A stretch of DNA of 64,000 bases, taken from the NCBI GenBank assembly GCA_002923315.1, contig BEHM01000002.1, positions 1 to 64,000 on the forward strand. Reading direction: 5' to 3'. The notes below the pieces were generated by a model. It was not told where the DNA came from. It did not search any database and saw nothing but the letters and a program-made list of their open reading frames with translations. A program made the translations under genes and the position numbers. Of the stretch, positions 54,649 through 63,997 are shown in pieces. This DNA is from a bacterium HR10 (GTDB taxonomy: Bacteria > Acidobacteriota > Blastocatellia > HR10). How positions within the stretch are numbered: position 1 is the first letter of the stretch; the number at the start of each line of letters is the position of its first letter.

Positions 54649-57096
54649 ATGAGGAAGGGGATCATTCTCTTGCTCGTTCCGCTTTTCCTCAGTGGCACAG
54701 GGATCACCGTCTCGGCAGCGAAGAAGCGGCTCACCATGCGCGATATGCTCGCGTTTCGGCTGGTGAGCAGTCCTGCGCTCTCGCGGGACGGTCGGCGTGT
54801 GGCCTTCGTCGTCGCCGAGGCCGATTTCCAGGAGAGCCGATATCGCACAGATATTTGGGTCGTCGAGACGGACGGGGGAAAACCGCGACCGTTCACGCGA
54901 AGTGCGGAGGATGAGTCCATGCCGCGGTGGTCTCCGGATGGTCGCTGGTTGGCCTTCCTCTCGAATCGGCCGGCACGCGCACCGGAGGCTCGGCAAGAAG
55001 AGGAGGAGCGAAGGCCGAAGAATCAGGTGTGGCTCATGCCGAGCGATGGGGGTGAAGCCGTTCAGCTCACGAACGCCGAAGAAGGCGTGATCGCTTACGA
55101 GTGGTCGCCCGATAGCCGGACGATCATCTACCTGACGCGCGAGGCGCTGCCCAAGCCGGAGCGCGAGCGGCGCGAACGCGAACGCCGGCAAAAATTCGAC
55201 GCCGTCGTGGAGGAGAAGGAGCGCTACCGGCGCGAATTCTGGAGCATCGAGATCGAGACGAAGAAGGCGACGCGATTGTTCGAGGGGGACTATGGGATCG
55301 GCGAATTCGACATCGCGCCGGACGGGAAGCGGATCGCCTACGCGACGAATTACACGGGCAAGGTGGACGATGGCAAGAAGTTTGACATCTGGGTCTTCTC
55401 CATCGAGGAAGGGAAGGCGCGGCAGGTGACGCGTCGGCCCGGCGGCGAACGCTCGCCGCGCTGGTCGCCCGATGGGCGGCAGATCGCTTTCCTGGCGCCT
55501 CAGCTGAGCGACATCCCTTATTCGCAGAGCGAGGTCTTCCTCGTCTCCGCCGCAGGAGGAGACCTGCAGGAGGTGACGAGAGCGTTCGACCGGGGGATCG
55601 AAGGGTTCCGATGGCATCCGGCGGGGCGAGATCTCTATGGGCTCGCCGCGCTGGGGACGGAGACGCATATCTTGCGCGTGCCGATAGAGGGAGGCTCCCC
55701 GGAGCCGATCACGCGCGGCGCGCTCGTCGTCTCGGCCTTCGATCTCTCGGCCGATGGTCGGACGCTCGTGTATGTCGGCGAGGATGCTCGCTCGCTGCCC
55801 GATCTGTGGCTGCTGCGGACGGGCAGCGACGGAGTGACGCGGCTCACGGAGATGAATCCCGAGCTTCGGGAGTTCGAGATCGCCGAACAAGAGGTCATCC
55901 GGTGGCGGAGCGTGGATGGATGGGAGATCGAAGGGGTCTTGACGAAGCCGGTCGGCTATGAGCCGGGGAAGCGGTATCCATTGCTCGTCGCCGTGCACGG
56001 CGGGCCGCATTCGCGCGTGGTGAACGCTTTCCGGCAGTACTACAACTTCCAGATCTGGGCGGCCCACGGCTATGCCGTCTTCGCCCCGAATTTCCGAGGC
56101 AGCTCCGGATACCACGGGGCGTTCGATATCGCGAATCGGCGCGATCTCGGCGGGAAGGATTTCCAGGACATCATGACCGGTGTGGATCATCTCATTCGGA
56201 TCGGCATCGCGGATCCCGATCGGTTGGGCATCTTCGGCGGGAGCTACGGTGGTTATATGACGAATTGGGCGATCACGCAGACAGATCGGTTCAAGGCCGC
56301 CGTCTCCATGTACGGGATCTTCAACCTCATCACCGACTTCAGCAACTCCTATCTCCCCAGTTGGGAGCCGGATTATCTGGGTGCGTACTACTGGGACGAT
56401 CTCGACATCTACATCCGGCGATCGCCCTTCGCCTACGTGAAGAACATCAAGACGCCGGTGCTCATCCTGCATGGGGAGGCCGATCCGAACACGTTCATCT
56501 CGAATTCCAAAGAGATGTACGCAGCGCTCACGCACCTGGGGAAGACCGTCGAGTTCGTCCGCTATCCGCGCGAGGGGCATGGATTCCGCGAGTTGAGCCA
56601 TCGGCTCGATGAGGTGCGTCGGTGTTTGGACTGGTTCGATCGCTATGTCAAGGGCGAGACGAAGATGGAATATGGGCTTGAGGAGTGGGTGCCAGCCGGC
56701 GATTGGGTGTTCGAGGTCACGGCGGTGAATTCGAACGTCGCCTATCCGGGATACGCGACCGAGGGGACCCTGATCGAAGTCTCGCTCATGTTCAAGAGCA
56801 CGAGCCGCGAGAGCCAATCGCTTGAGTTGATCATCGAGCGCGATATCGTCGTCGTGGATGACCAGGGGAACGCGCTGGCCCCCCGTGGCGTCCCGGTAGA
56901 GATGGGGGGCGCCCGCGCGCTCGTCCTCGGGGGTGGACGGTTCATCGCGGCAGTCGCCGCTGGGGAAGCGACGACCTATGTCCCGCTTCGTCTCACGTTC
57001 GACGTGCCCAAGGGGCGTCAGGCCGTTCGGCTGCGCGTGCGGGACTTTCCCGTCGTGAACCTTCAGGCTCGATGGCGGGAGCTGGCGCGCCCGTGA
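54649..57096 (+). CDS. Exported S9-family (acylaminoacyl/dipeptidyl) peptidase with C-terminal extension
   Basis: 815 residues from the ATG at 54649 after GAGGAGG. The signal peptide is GIILLLVPLFLSGTGITVSA. A seven-bladed beta-propeller region follows, with TolB-like repeats such as SPRWSPDGRQIAFLAP. The alpha/beta hydrolase domain carries the nucleophile GGSYGGYMTNWA, Asp in ILHGEADPNTF and His in REGHGFREL. The last ~125 residues (WVFEVTAVNSNVAYPGY...) form a beta-sandwich-like domain not usual in S9 peptidases, reminiscent of DUF4352-like ligand or surface-binding domains. It probably digests oligopeptides in the periplasm after the M16 pair upstream. Confidence 0.92.
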   Translation: MRKGIILLLVPLFLSGTGITVSAAKKRLTMRDMLAFRLVSSPALSRDGRRVAFVVAEADFQESRYRTDIWVVETDGGKPRPFTRSAEDESMPRWSPDGRWLAFLSNRPARAPEARQEEEERRPKNQVWLMPSDGGEAVQLTNAEEGVIAYEWSPDSRTIIYLTREALPKPERERRERERRQKFDAVVEEKERYRREFWSIEIETKKATRLFEGDYGIGEFDIAPDGKRIAYATNYTGKVDDGKKFDIWVFSIEEGKARQVTRRPGGERSPRWSPDGRQIAFLAPQLSDIPYSQSEVFLVSAAGGDLQEVTRAFDRGIEGFRWHPAGRDLYGLAALGTETHILRVPIEGGSPEPITRGALVVSAFDLSADGRTLVYVGEDARSLPDLWLLRTGSDGVTRLTEMNPELREFEIAEQEVIRWRSVDGWEIEGVLTKPVGYEPGKRYPLLVAVHGGPHSRVVNAFRQYYNFQIWAAHGYAVFAPNFRGSSGYHGAFDIANRRDLGGKDFQDIMTGVDHLIRIGIADPDRLGIFGGSYGGYMTNWAITQTDRFKAAVSMYGIFNLITDFSNSYLPSWEPDYLGAYYWDDLDIYIRRSPFAYVKNIKTPVLILHGEADPNTFISNSKEMYAALTHLGKTVEFVRYPREGHGFRELSHRLDEVRRCLDWFDRYVKGETKMEYGLEEWVPAGDWVFEVTAVNSNVAYPGYATEGTLIEVSLMFKSTSRESQSLELIIERDIVVVDDQGNALAPRGVPVEMGGARALVLGGGRFIAAVAAGEATTYVPLRLTFDVPKGRQAVRLRVRDFPVVNLQARWRELARP

Positions 57097-57099
57097 GCG

Positions 57100-57708
57100 T
57101 CACGGCTTCATCCCGCTGGCGACGACGCGCGTCTGATCGAGGAAGTCTTTCCATGCGCCTTCCATGAGCAGCACAGCGAAGGGGTCGCGAATCGGCGTGT
57201 AATACGTGAGACGCGGATCGGGGAAGGAGCGCCACTCGCTTGCCGGTGCGCCGAGTGTTTGCTCGACCGCCCAGCGAAAATCTTCGCGCTTGAGCTCAGC
57301 CCGCTTCAAGAAAACGAGATACTCGCCACCGGGCAGAAACGCTGCCTTGCCGAATTCCCGAGGATCGGCCAACCGACCCGGCACGTAGAGGAGAAGCGTC
57401 TCGCCCAGCTGCCCGACCGGGAGCCCGCGTTCGACGTGCTTCGGGTGGCGGTAGATCACCTCGCGCACGGTCATCTGGTAGACGACGCCGAGCATGTAGC
57501 GTTCGGCGCGCGCCGGATCGAGCACGGGACTGCGCTCGCGCTCCCGACGATATTTGAGCTGGTCAATGACCGGACGGTACGTGTCGGCGACGGCGACGAC
57601 GACCAGATCGCTCTTGTCTAAGAGGTCCCGGATCTGCTCCAGGCGCCGCTCGCTCTGCCCGAACCCTGAGAGAGCCAGAAGGACGATGAGTCCAATGTGC
57701 GTGAGCAT
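57100..57708 (-). CDS. Exported protein of unknown function
   Basis: 202 residues from the ATG at 57708. The signal peptide is LTHIGLIVLLALSGFGQ. A compact alpha/beta domain follows: EQIRDLLDKSDLVVVAVADTYRP, MLGVVYQMTVREVIYRHP, GETLLLYVPGRLADP, GGEYLVFLKRAEL and RLTYYTPIRDPFAVLLMEG. The strand pattern is like that of small secreted proteins found widely in Acidobacteriota-like genomes, but I recognise no named family. It lies downstream of the tRNA on the same strand and is convergent with the S9 peptidase, ending 3 nt after it. Confidence 0.75.
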   Translation of the reverse strand: MLTHIGLIVLLALSGFGQSERRLEQIRDLLDKSDLVVVAVADTYRPVIDQLKYRRERERSPVLDPARAERYMLGVVYQMTVREVIYRHPKHVERGLPVGQLGETLLLYVPGRLADPREFGKAAFLPGGEYLVFLKRAELKREDFRWAVEQTLGAPASEWRSFPDPRLTYYTPIRDPFAVLLMEGAWKDFLDQTRVVASGMKP

Positions 57709-57736
57709 CCTCACCGTTGCGGAGACAAAAAAATCA

Positions 57737-57812
57737 TGGTAGCGGCGGCAGGACTCGAACCTGCGACCTAGGGGTTATGAATCCCTCGCTCTACCACCTG
57801 AGCTACGCCGCC
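57737..57812 (-). tRNA. tRNA with CAU anticodon (probably tRNA-Met)
   Basis: Read on the minus strand: acceptor GGCGGCG/CGCCGCT (with G1-U72), D stem GCTC/GAGC, anticodon loop TTCATAA with CAT (57777-57779 on plus), T arm GCAGG-TTCGAGT-CCTGC, and an encoded ACCA end. The G1-U72 pair fits an elongator rather than an initiator. The base of the anticodon stem next to the loop has an A-C mismatch (A31-C39). It could also be tRNA-Ile with lysidine-modified CAU. A run of seven T follows after TGA on the minus strand without a strong hairpin. Confidence 0.92.
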
Positions 57813-57977
57813 ACCTTGCCATCTCTCCGAATCAGGGCCTAACTATAGCACAAGCCAACACGGTGTTCAAGATACCCGGCCCCATACCTTTCATGCCTTC
57901 CCGCTCAGAGGCGGTGGTATCTCGACGCCAGTGGGCGAACAGGGTGGCGGATCATCCCGTTGAAGCGATCGGCCGGG

Positions 57978-58859
57978 TCACGCGCCTGCGATCCACGCGC
58001 GTAGGGTTTCCTCCCAGAAGAAGACGCGACCATCTTGTAAGACAGCCACCTGCTGCTCGCGCGTTGATTCTTCCGCCCCCTGCGTCAACCGTTCCCCAGC
58101 CACCATGGGGATCACCCGGTATCCCGCTCGGCGCAAGAGGGTCGCCCGTCGTCGCGCTCGCTCCACATCCCCCTGATCCACGACGGCTGAGACCTCCACC
58201 GCAAGCCAGAGTTCCGAGATCTCCGGTTGTTGCCGAGGTTGTCCTCGGATGAGCAAGTCCAGTTGCAGCAGGTCGAGGAACTCCTCTTCGGAGAGGTGGG
58301 CGCGCAACGCCTCTTCCAGCTCATAAGGGTTCACCACTTGCAATCGTCGCAATATCGCGCCAAAGTAGGCCGTGGCCTTATCCCGATAGGTTTGCTCCAG
58401 CATGCGCCCCTTCAGATCGCCCACTGTATCCGTGAGGCGTCGTTGGCTCTCGGCCAACGCCTGCAGTGCTTCATTCGTGTGACGTTGTGCTTCGGCTAAG
58501 GCTGCCAGCTCCACCTCCACGCGCCCCACGCGTTCTTCGACTCGTCCCACGCGTTCCTCGACCCGTCCCACGCGTTCCTCGACCCGCCCCACGCGTTCCT
58601 CGACCCGTTCCACACGCTCCTCCAGCCGCCCCACGCGTTCTTCGACTCGCCCCACGCGTTCCTCCGTGCGGCGCTGGGCCTCGACGAGCGCGCGAAGTTG
58701 CTCCTCGGTTCGCCGCTGCGCTTCCGCCAGCTCCCGCACGATTTGCGGCAGCGCCAGCAACTCGTCCGTCAGCAGAAGTCGCCGCAGCTCCGCCCGCCAC
58801 TCCGGATGCTCTTCCAGCAGGCGAAGTAACGCCAAATAATCTTCCACTTCGAAGGCCAT
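57978..58859 (-). CDS. Coiled-coil protein with C-terminal PD-(D/E)XK-like domain (DUF3782-type)
   Basis: About 293 residues from the ATG at 58859 after GGGAGAGG; the ORF-track start is 25 codons earlier. An N-terminal helical part (EDYLALLRLLEEHPEWRAEL) is followed by a long coiled coil with heptads RVEERVG repeated perfectly at the protein level. The C-terminal ~110 residues have the nuclease-like core (FLDLLQLDLLIRG, ELWLAVEVSAVVDQGDVERARRRATLL). The usual ExK lysine reads Ser (EVS), so catalytic activity is doubtful. This is the DUF3782-like architecture common in thermophiles and cyanobacteria; its biological role is unknown to me. Confidence 0.82.
   Translation of the reverse strand: MAFEVEDYLALLRLLEEHPEWRAELRRLLLTDELLALPQIVRELAEAQRRTEEQLRALVEAQRRTEERVGRVEERVGRLEERVERVEERVGRVEERVGRVEERVGRVEERVGRVEVELAALAEAQRHTNEALQALAESQRRLTDTVGDLKGRMLEQTYRDKATAYFGAILRRLQVVNPYELEEALRAHLSEEEFLDLLQLDLLIRGQPRQQPEISELWLAVEVSAVVDQGDVERARRRATLLRRAGYRVIPMVAGERLTQGAEESTREQQVAVLQDGRVFFWEETLRAWIAGA
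58524..58670 (-). repeat. Seven 21-bp units encoding RxEERVx heptads
   Basis: Within the coiled-coil gene, seven near-identical 21-bp units (plus-strand form CCCACGCGTTCCTCGACCCG with small changes) encode RTEERVG, RVEERVG, RLEERVE and four further RVEERVG. Synonymous differences are few, which suggests recent expansion. Unit number may vary by slippage. Confidence 0.85.
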
Positions 58860-59037
58860 CGCGTCCTCTCCCGAATCCAATCGCAATATACACGATGATC
58901 CCCCTCTCTTCAAGCGCACTGGCTTTGGTCGCAAACCGGTCAGCCCGGGCTTCGCATCCGGTGAGCGTTACCCCGGAAGCGCCAGACTTGCTCAAGAAGA
59001 GACAGCGGCTTACCATTCCCCGCTCAGGAGCGAAAAG

Positions 59038-60009
59038 ATGGATCGGGCGAGCACCGTTGGCCAACGCCCTTCGTGTGAGGCGGCAGCGCGCGGCATCGCG
59101 ATGGAAGAGGTCGTACTCCCCATCGGGGAGTTCGATTTGGAGATGACGTTGGAGAGTGGACAGTGCTTCCGTTGGCGGCGCGTGGGCGAGAGGGGGTACA
59201 TGGGCGTCATCGGGCGAAGCGTCATCCACGCGCGGCATGTTCCGATGGGACACGGGCGCGTCGGTGCGCTCGCAGTGCGCGTGGTCGGGGGGACCGTCCC
59301 TGATCGCCTGGAGGCGCTCATCGTCCACTACTTCGACCTGGCGCGCGATTATCCGGCGATCTTACGCACACTGCGGTGCGACCAGGCGTTCGCGCGCGTG
59401 GCGCCGCGACGAGCCGGGATTCACATTCTGCGGCAGGATCCGTTTGAGGTGATCATCTCGTTCATCGTCTCGGCCAACAATCACATCCCGCGCATTCGGC
59501 GGATTCTCGATCGGCTCTGCGCCCGTTATGGGGAGGAGATCTGGACGCCGTTTGGGCCGATGTACAGTTTTCCGCGTCCGGAGGTCTTAGCCGAAGCTCG
59601 GCTCAGTGAGCTTCGGCACGAGTGCGGCCTGGGCTATCGCGATCAGTACGTACGGGCGACCGCGCGGGCCATCGCCGAGGACGCGGATTTCGCCCAGTGG
59701 GCCGAGTGGCCCACATCGGTCTTGCGGCGGCGGCTGCTCGCGCTCGAGGGCGTGGGGGAGAAGGTCGCCGAGTGCATTCTCCTCTTCGGCTTTCATCGCC
59801 TGGAGGCGTTCCCCGTAGATGTATGGATCGCGCGAGCAATGCGCGCGCTCTATTTCCCGGATCGAATGCCGCGCGTGCGGGAGATTCAGGCGTGCGCCGC
59901 CGAGCGCTTCGGCGCGTATGCCGGAATTGCGCAGCAATACCTCTATGCCGCTTTCCGTTCCAGTGGGAGCAGGAAGCGACAGCCATTGCCAGGGGAAGGG
60001 GCGGAATGA
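59038..60009 (+). CDS. ogg: 8-oxoguanine DNA glycosylase, OGG family
   Basis: 323 residues. It removes 8-oxoguanine from DNA. The N-terminal domain carries LESGQCFRWRRV, close to the OGG1 motif. The helix-hairpin-helix is LLALEGVGEKVAECILLFGF with the catalytic Lys in GEKVA, followed by AFPVDVWIARAM with the catalytic Asp. The start at 59038 is supported by AGGAG 7 nt upstream, although homology begins about 21 codons later. The ATGA overlap with mutY shows that the two repair genes are coupled. Its C-terminal tail is short and basic. Confidence 0.93.
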   Translation: MDRASTVGQRPSCEAAARGIAMEEVVLPIGEFDLEMTLESGQCFRWRRVGERGYMGVIGRSVIHARHVPMGHGRVGALAVRVVGGTVPDRLEALIVHYFDLARDYPAILRTLRCDQAFARVAPRRAGIHILRQDPFEVIISFIVSANNHIPRIRRILDRLCARYGEEIWTPFGPMYSFPRPEVLAEARLSELRHECGLGYRDQYVRATARAIAEDADFAQWAEWPTSVLRRRLLALEGVGEKVAECILLFGFHRLEAFPVDVWIARAMRALYFPDRMPRVREIQACAAERFGAYAGIAQQYLYAAFRSSGSRKRQPLPGEGAE

Positions 60010-61208
60010 GCGGAGCGCGCCGCGATTTGAGCGAATCGGCGAAGAAGATGTCCGGCGATCGTCGAGATCGCCGGGAGGAATCCGCACATCTCGATCCTCG
60101 GCTTGTGAGCCGATTGCACCGATCGCTCATGCGATGGCACGCGGGGGTGAGGCGCGATGTGCCCTGGCGGCAGACGACGGACCCGTATCGGATTCTCGTC
60201 GCAGAGTACATGTCGCAGCAGACGCAGCTTGAACGCGTGCGCGCGTACTACGAACGATTCCTTCAACGGTTCCCCACGATCGAAGTGTTGGCGCGCGCTT
60301 CTCTGCATGAGGTGCGGAAAGCCTGGGAGGGACTCGGATATTACGCGCGGGCTCGCCATCTGCATGAGGCCGCGCGACGGATCGTGCGAGAGTATGGGGG
60401 GTGCATCCCCGATGATCCCGCGCAGTTGCAGACGCTGCCCGGATGCGGGCCCTATACGGCGGCGGCTGTGGCGAGTCTGGCCTTCAATCGGCCCGTGCCC
60501 GTGGTGGATGGGAACGTGCGGCGCGTCCTCTGCCGGCTCTTCGCTCTCGGCGAGGATCCGAGGCGGCCTGCCCTTGAGCGGCAGCTTCGAGCATTCGTCG
60601 CTAGGCTGATCGCCGTCGGAGGAGGGGCGCGAGGGGTCAATCAGGCGCTCATGGACTTGGGCGCGCTCATCTGCCGTCCTCGCGCACCACAGTGCGCGCG
60701 CTGTTGTTGGAATTTCGCCTGTCGCGCGCGGCAGCTCGCATCGCCGACGGCATTCCCACGGGCGGCCTCCCGGACGCGTCCCCACTATGAGATCGCCGTG
60801 GGTGTGGTCTGGCGAGATCGGGCGGGCGCGACCTCTCGTCACGGCGAGGGCGAGGTGCTCATCGCGCAGCGGCGGGAGGGGGGATTGCTGGGGGGCCTGT
60901 GGGAGTTCCCCGGAGGGAAGCGCGAGCCGGGAGAGAGCTTGCGCCGGTGTTGCGCGCGCGAGATCCGGGAAGAAGTGGGACTCCGCGTGCGCGTCGGTCG
61001 AAAGCTCATGACGATCCGACATGCGTACACCCACTTTCGGATCACGATGCACGTCTTCGAATGTCGCCCGCTCGACGGTTCCCCCCGTGCGCTCGGGTGT
61101 CAACGGGTGCGGTGGGTTCGCTGTCGGCACCTTCATCGGTATCCCTTCCCGGCCGCCAATCTGCGGATCGTCGAGGCCTTGCGAAAGGGCGAGCTTGTGC
61201 CGAAGTGA
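60006..61208 (+). CDS. mutY: A/G-specific adenine glycosylase
   Basis: 400 residues starting with the ATG that overlaps the ogg stop; the ORF-track frame extends upstream. Catalytic Glu in SQQTQLERV, helix-hairpin-helix [17 protein letters not shown], Asp in [12 protein letters not shown], and the 4Fe-4S ligands C-x6-C-x2-C-x5-C in [17 protein letters not shown]. The C-terminal Nudix-like domain ([20 protein letters not shown]...[11 protein letters not shown]) recognises 8-oxoguanine opposite adenine. It removes adenine mispaired with 8-oxoguanine, complementing the neighbouring OGG enzyme. Confidence 0.97.
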   Translation: MSGARRDLSESAKKMSGDRRDRREESAHLDPRLVSRLHRSLMRWHAGVRRDVPWRQTTDPYRILVAEYMSQQTQLERVRAYYERFLQRFPTIEVLARASLHEVRKAWEGLGYYARARHLHEAARRIVREYGGCIPDDPAQLQTLPGCGPYTAAAVASLAFNRPVPVVDGNVRRVLCRLFALGEDPRRPALERQLRAFVARLIAVGGGARGVNQALMDLGALICRPRAPQCARCCWNFACRARQLASPTAFPRAASRTRPHYEIAVGVVWRDRAGATSRHGEGEVLIAQRREGGLLGGLWEFPGGKREPGESLRRCCAREIREEVGLRVRVGRKLMTIRHAYTHFRITMHVFECRPLDGSPRALGCQRVRWVRCRHLHRYPFPAANLRIVEALRKGELVPK

Positions 61209-61356
61209 GGAAGGGGGATGCGTCCTCGGGTCGGGTGCCGGCGAGCGCGCGCGAAAGAGGACTGCTGGCGTCGCGCAGTTGAATCCTCGTGGCTCTCCTC
61301 GCTGCGCGTTGTTATCATTAGAGGGCTCATCGCGCATATTCGTCAGGAGGGGGGAG

Positions 61357-63060
61357 ATGAAGCGATTCAACCAATGGCTTGTGTGGATATGTTCTTTGTG
61401 CACGGTTTTCGCAGGATGTGTGGCCTTTGCCGGTCCGTCGGGCGAGCGGGCCGGTTCGCTTCAGGAGGCGCTCAAGAGTATCACGGCCGAAGGACTGGCG
61501 ACGCACATTCGGCGTCTGGCGTCGGATGAATTCGAAGGGCGAGCGCCGGCGACGCGGGGGGAGGAGCTGACGGTTCGCTATCTGATCGAGCACTTCCAGC
61601 GGCTCGGACTGCGGCCGGGTAATCCCGATGGGACGTACGTCCAAAAAGTGCCGCTTGTGGGGATCACGACCGATCCGTCGGCCTCGCTCACTGTCACGGC
61701 AGATGGGAAACGGATGTCGCTGCGCTATGGGCAAGACTTCGTCGCGTGGACGCGGCGCGTCGTGGAGACGTCGAGCGTCGAGGCGGATCTCGTCTTCGTC
61801 GGCTATGGCGTTCAAGCGCCCGAATTCCAATGGGATGATTTCAAAGGAACGGACGTGCGGGGGAAAATCCTCCTCGTCCTCATCAACGATCCACCGGTGC
61901 CCGATCCGCGCGATCCGTCGCGATTGGACGAGCGGGTGTTCGGCGGGCGCGCCATGACCTACTACGGACGTTGGACCTACAAGTTCGAGAAGGCAGCGGA
62001 GTTGGGGGCAGCCGGTGCCCTGATCATTCACGAGACGGAGCCGGCGGGGTATCCCTGGACCGTCGTGCGCGGCAGTTGGACCGGCGAGCAATTCACGCTC
62101 ATCGCGCCGGATCGCAATATGTCCAAGTGTGCCGTCGAGGGATGGGTCACCTCTGATCACGCCAAAGCGCTCTTCGCTATGGTCGGGAAGGACCTGGACG
62201 CCTTGAAGAGAGCGGCCGTGAGCCGGGACTTCCGTCCCGTGCCCTTGGGCGCGCGCGCGGCGATCACGCTCCGGAACGCCATCCGCACCATCGAGTCGCG
62301 CAATGTGATCGCTCGGCTGGATGGGAGTGACCCGAAGCTCAAGGAGGAATACGTCATCTACGTCGCGCATTGGGATCATCTGGGCATCGGTCCTGAGGTG
62401 AACGGGGATCGCATCTACAATGGTGCGGTGGACAATGCCTCCGGGACGGCGGGATTGTTGGAGATCGCTCGAGCCTATACTCGTCTCTCGCCACCTCCGC
62501 GCCGTTCGATCCTCTTTCTGGCCGTGACGGCGGAGGAGAAGGGATTGCTCGGCTCTCAATACTATGCTGAGCATCCGCTCTACCCGCTGGAGCGGACCGT
62601 CGCCGTCATCAACATGGATGGCTTGAACGTGTACGGGCGGACGCGCGACATCACGGTCATCGGATTGGGGAATTCGACGCTCGATGAGCACGTGCGAGCT
62701 GTGGCCGCGGAGCAGGGGCGGGTGGTGCGCCCGGATCCGGAGCCGGAGAAGGGGTTCTTCTATCGGTCGGATCATTTCAGTTTCGCGAAGCAAGGGGTTC
62801 CCGCCCTCGATCCCGATTCGGGCATTGAGTACATCGGGAAGCCGGAAGGCTGGGGATTGGAAGTGCGCCGTCGGTACACGGCCGAGCGCTACCATAAGCC
62901 GCAGGACGAATTCGATCCGAGTTGGGATCTGAGCGGCGCTGTCGAAGACCTGCAGCTGCTGTTTCTGGTCGGCTATCGCGTGGCCAACGAGGACCGATGG
63001 CCGGAGTGGTATCCGGGAACGGAGTTCAAGGCCAAGCGGGAGGCGATGCTGAGGCGGTGA
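61357..63060 (+). CDS. Exported M28-family metallopeptidase
   Basis: 567 residues from the ATG at 61357 after AGGAGGGGGG. Signal peptide [19 protein letters not shown]; a lipobox-like FAGC may make it a lipoprotein. A PA-domain-like region occupies about 110-300 ([26 protein letters not shown]...[18 protein letters not shown]). The zinc peptidase domain has ligands in [50 protein letters not shown] and near the C-terminus [10 protein letters not shown]. It removes N-terminal residues from peptides outside the inner membrane. Its own transcript probably starts in the ~150-nt gap after mutY. Confidence 0.94.
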   Translation: MKRFNQWLVWICSLCTVFAGCVAFAGPSGERAGSLQEALKSITAEGLATHIRRLASDEFEGRAPATRGEELTVRYLIEHFQRLGLRPGNPDGTYVQKVPLVGITTDPSASLTVTADGKRMSLRYGQDFVAWTRRVVETSSVEADLVFVGYGVQAPEFQWDDFKGTDVRGKILLVLINDPPVPDPRDPSRLDERVFGGRAMTYYGRWTYKFEKAAELGAAGALIIHETEPAGYPWTVVRGSWTGEQFTLIAPDRNMSKCAVEGWVTSDHAKALFAMVGKDLDALKRAAVSRDFRPVPLGARAAITLRNAIRTIESRNVIARLDGSDPKLKEEYVIYVAHWDHLGIGPEVNGDRIYNGAVDNASGTAGLLEIARAYTRLSPPPRRSILFLAVTAEEKGLLGSQYYAEHPLYPLERTVAVINMDGLNVYGRTRDITVIGLGNSTLDEHVRAVAAEQGRVVRPDPEPEKGFFYRSDHFSFAKQGVPALDPDSGIEYIGKPEGWGLEVRRRYTAERYHKPQDEFDPSWDLSGAVEDLQLLFLVGYRVANEDRWPEWYPGTEFKAKREAMLRR

Positions 63061-63073
63061 GGCCGCCAGGCCC

Positions 63074-63997
63074 TCAGTCATAGAGAGGAGGCTCGCCCGG
63101 CGGGCGCGTCTGCCAGCGTTTGTGAACCCAGAGCCAGTGGTCGGGGTAGCGGCGGATGACGGATTCCAGGATCTGGTTGAACCGCTCGGTATTGAGCTGA
63201 ACGTCGCGCTCCTGGTCTCCGGTTCGGATGAGGGGGATGGGCGGATCGAAATGCAAGACATGCGTGCGCGTTCGCTCATCCCAGATGAGGAAACCGGGGA
63301 CGACGGGCGCCCCCGTGCGCAGGGCTAAGCGCGCGATCAACGGGGACGTGCAAGCGGGTCGTCCGAAGAACTCGCAGAAGAGACCCTCATGCGGTTGCGT
63401 GTTCACGTCCATGAGGACGCCGATGGTCTCGCCCGCGCGCAGGGCTCGCAGGATGTGTCGCGCGGCGTCCCGCTTGGAGATGAGGCGATTGCCGCTCAGC
63501 GTGCGATAGGCCTCGATCAGGCGGTCGAGCCGAGGATTGTCCAAGGGACGGACGACGACGGCCATCGGGTAGCCGTAGAGCGCATGGGCGAAGGCGCTCA
63601 GCTCCCACGCGCCGAAATGCGCTGTGAGGATAAGCACCCCGCGCCCGTGCGCCCGCGCGCGCTCGTAGTGTTCCAAGCCCTCATAGGTGACGATCGCGCG
63701 AATCGTCTCCGGCGTCAATCGCGGGAACTGGCTGAACTCGCCGAGCAGGCGCCCGAGATTTCGAAAGGACCGCTTGAGAAGATGTCGCCGCTCGTGCGCG
63801 CTGAGCATGGGGAAGGCGAGCATGAGATTCCGATGACCGACCTTCCGCAGCCGCCTCCAGGCGTAATAAGTGAGCCATCCCACGCGTTCGCCGATGGCGA
63901 GCGCCCAGGATCGAGGGAGGCTGCCCAACGTTTTCAGCATGACCCAGGCGGATGCATATTCGAGCCAGTGACGGATGATTGTCATCCACCGCCGCAT
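63074..63997 (-). CDS. Lipid A-type lysophospholipid acyltransferase (LpxL/HtrB family)
   Basis: 307 residues, ending just after the convergent M28 gene. The N-terminal amphipathic/membrane segment is HWLEYASAWVMLKTLGSLP. The catalytic HX4D/E motif appears as TAHFGAWELSAF, with VVVRPLDNPRLDRLIEAYR and GVLMDVNTQPHEGLFCEFFGRPA further on, a layout typical of Kdo-lipid A secondary acyltransferases. It implies an outer membrane with LPS-type lipid. The ATG is three bases from the window end, so an upstream start outside the window cannot be excluded. Confidence 0.9.
   Translation of the reverse strand: MRRWMTIIRHWLEYASAWVMLKTLGSLPRSWALAIGERVGWLTYYAWRRLRKVGHRNLMLAFPMLSAHERRHLLKRSFRNLGRLLGEFSQFPRLTPETIRAIVTYEGLEHYERARAHGRGVLILTAHFGAWELSAFAHALYGYPMAVVVRPLDNPRLDRLIEAYRTLSGNRLISKRDAARHILRALRAGETIGVLMDVNTQPHEGLFCEFFGRPACTSPLIARLALRTGAPVVPGFLIWDERTRTHVLHFDPPIPLIRTGDQERDVQLNTERFNQILESVIRRYPDHWLWVHKRWQTRPPGEPPLYD

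Noticed and set aside
57727-57733. T7 run after the tRNA as an intrinsic terminator
   Set aside because: No stable stem apart from the tRNA itself precedes it, so it is mentioned with the tRNA but not called.
58524-58670. 21-bp repeats considered as a CRISPR array
   Set aside because: Units are contiguous without spacers, lie in frame inside a coiled-coil gene and encode heptads.
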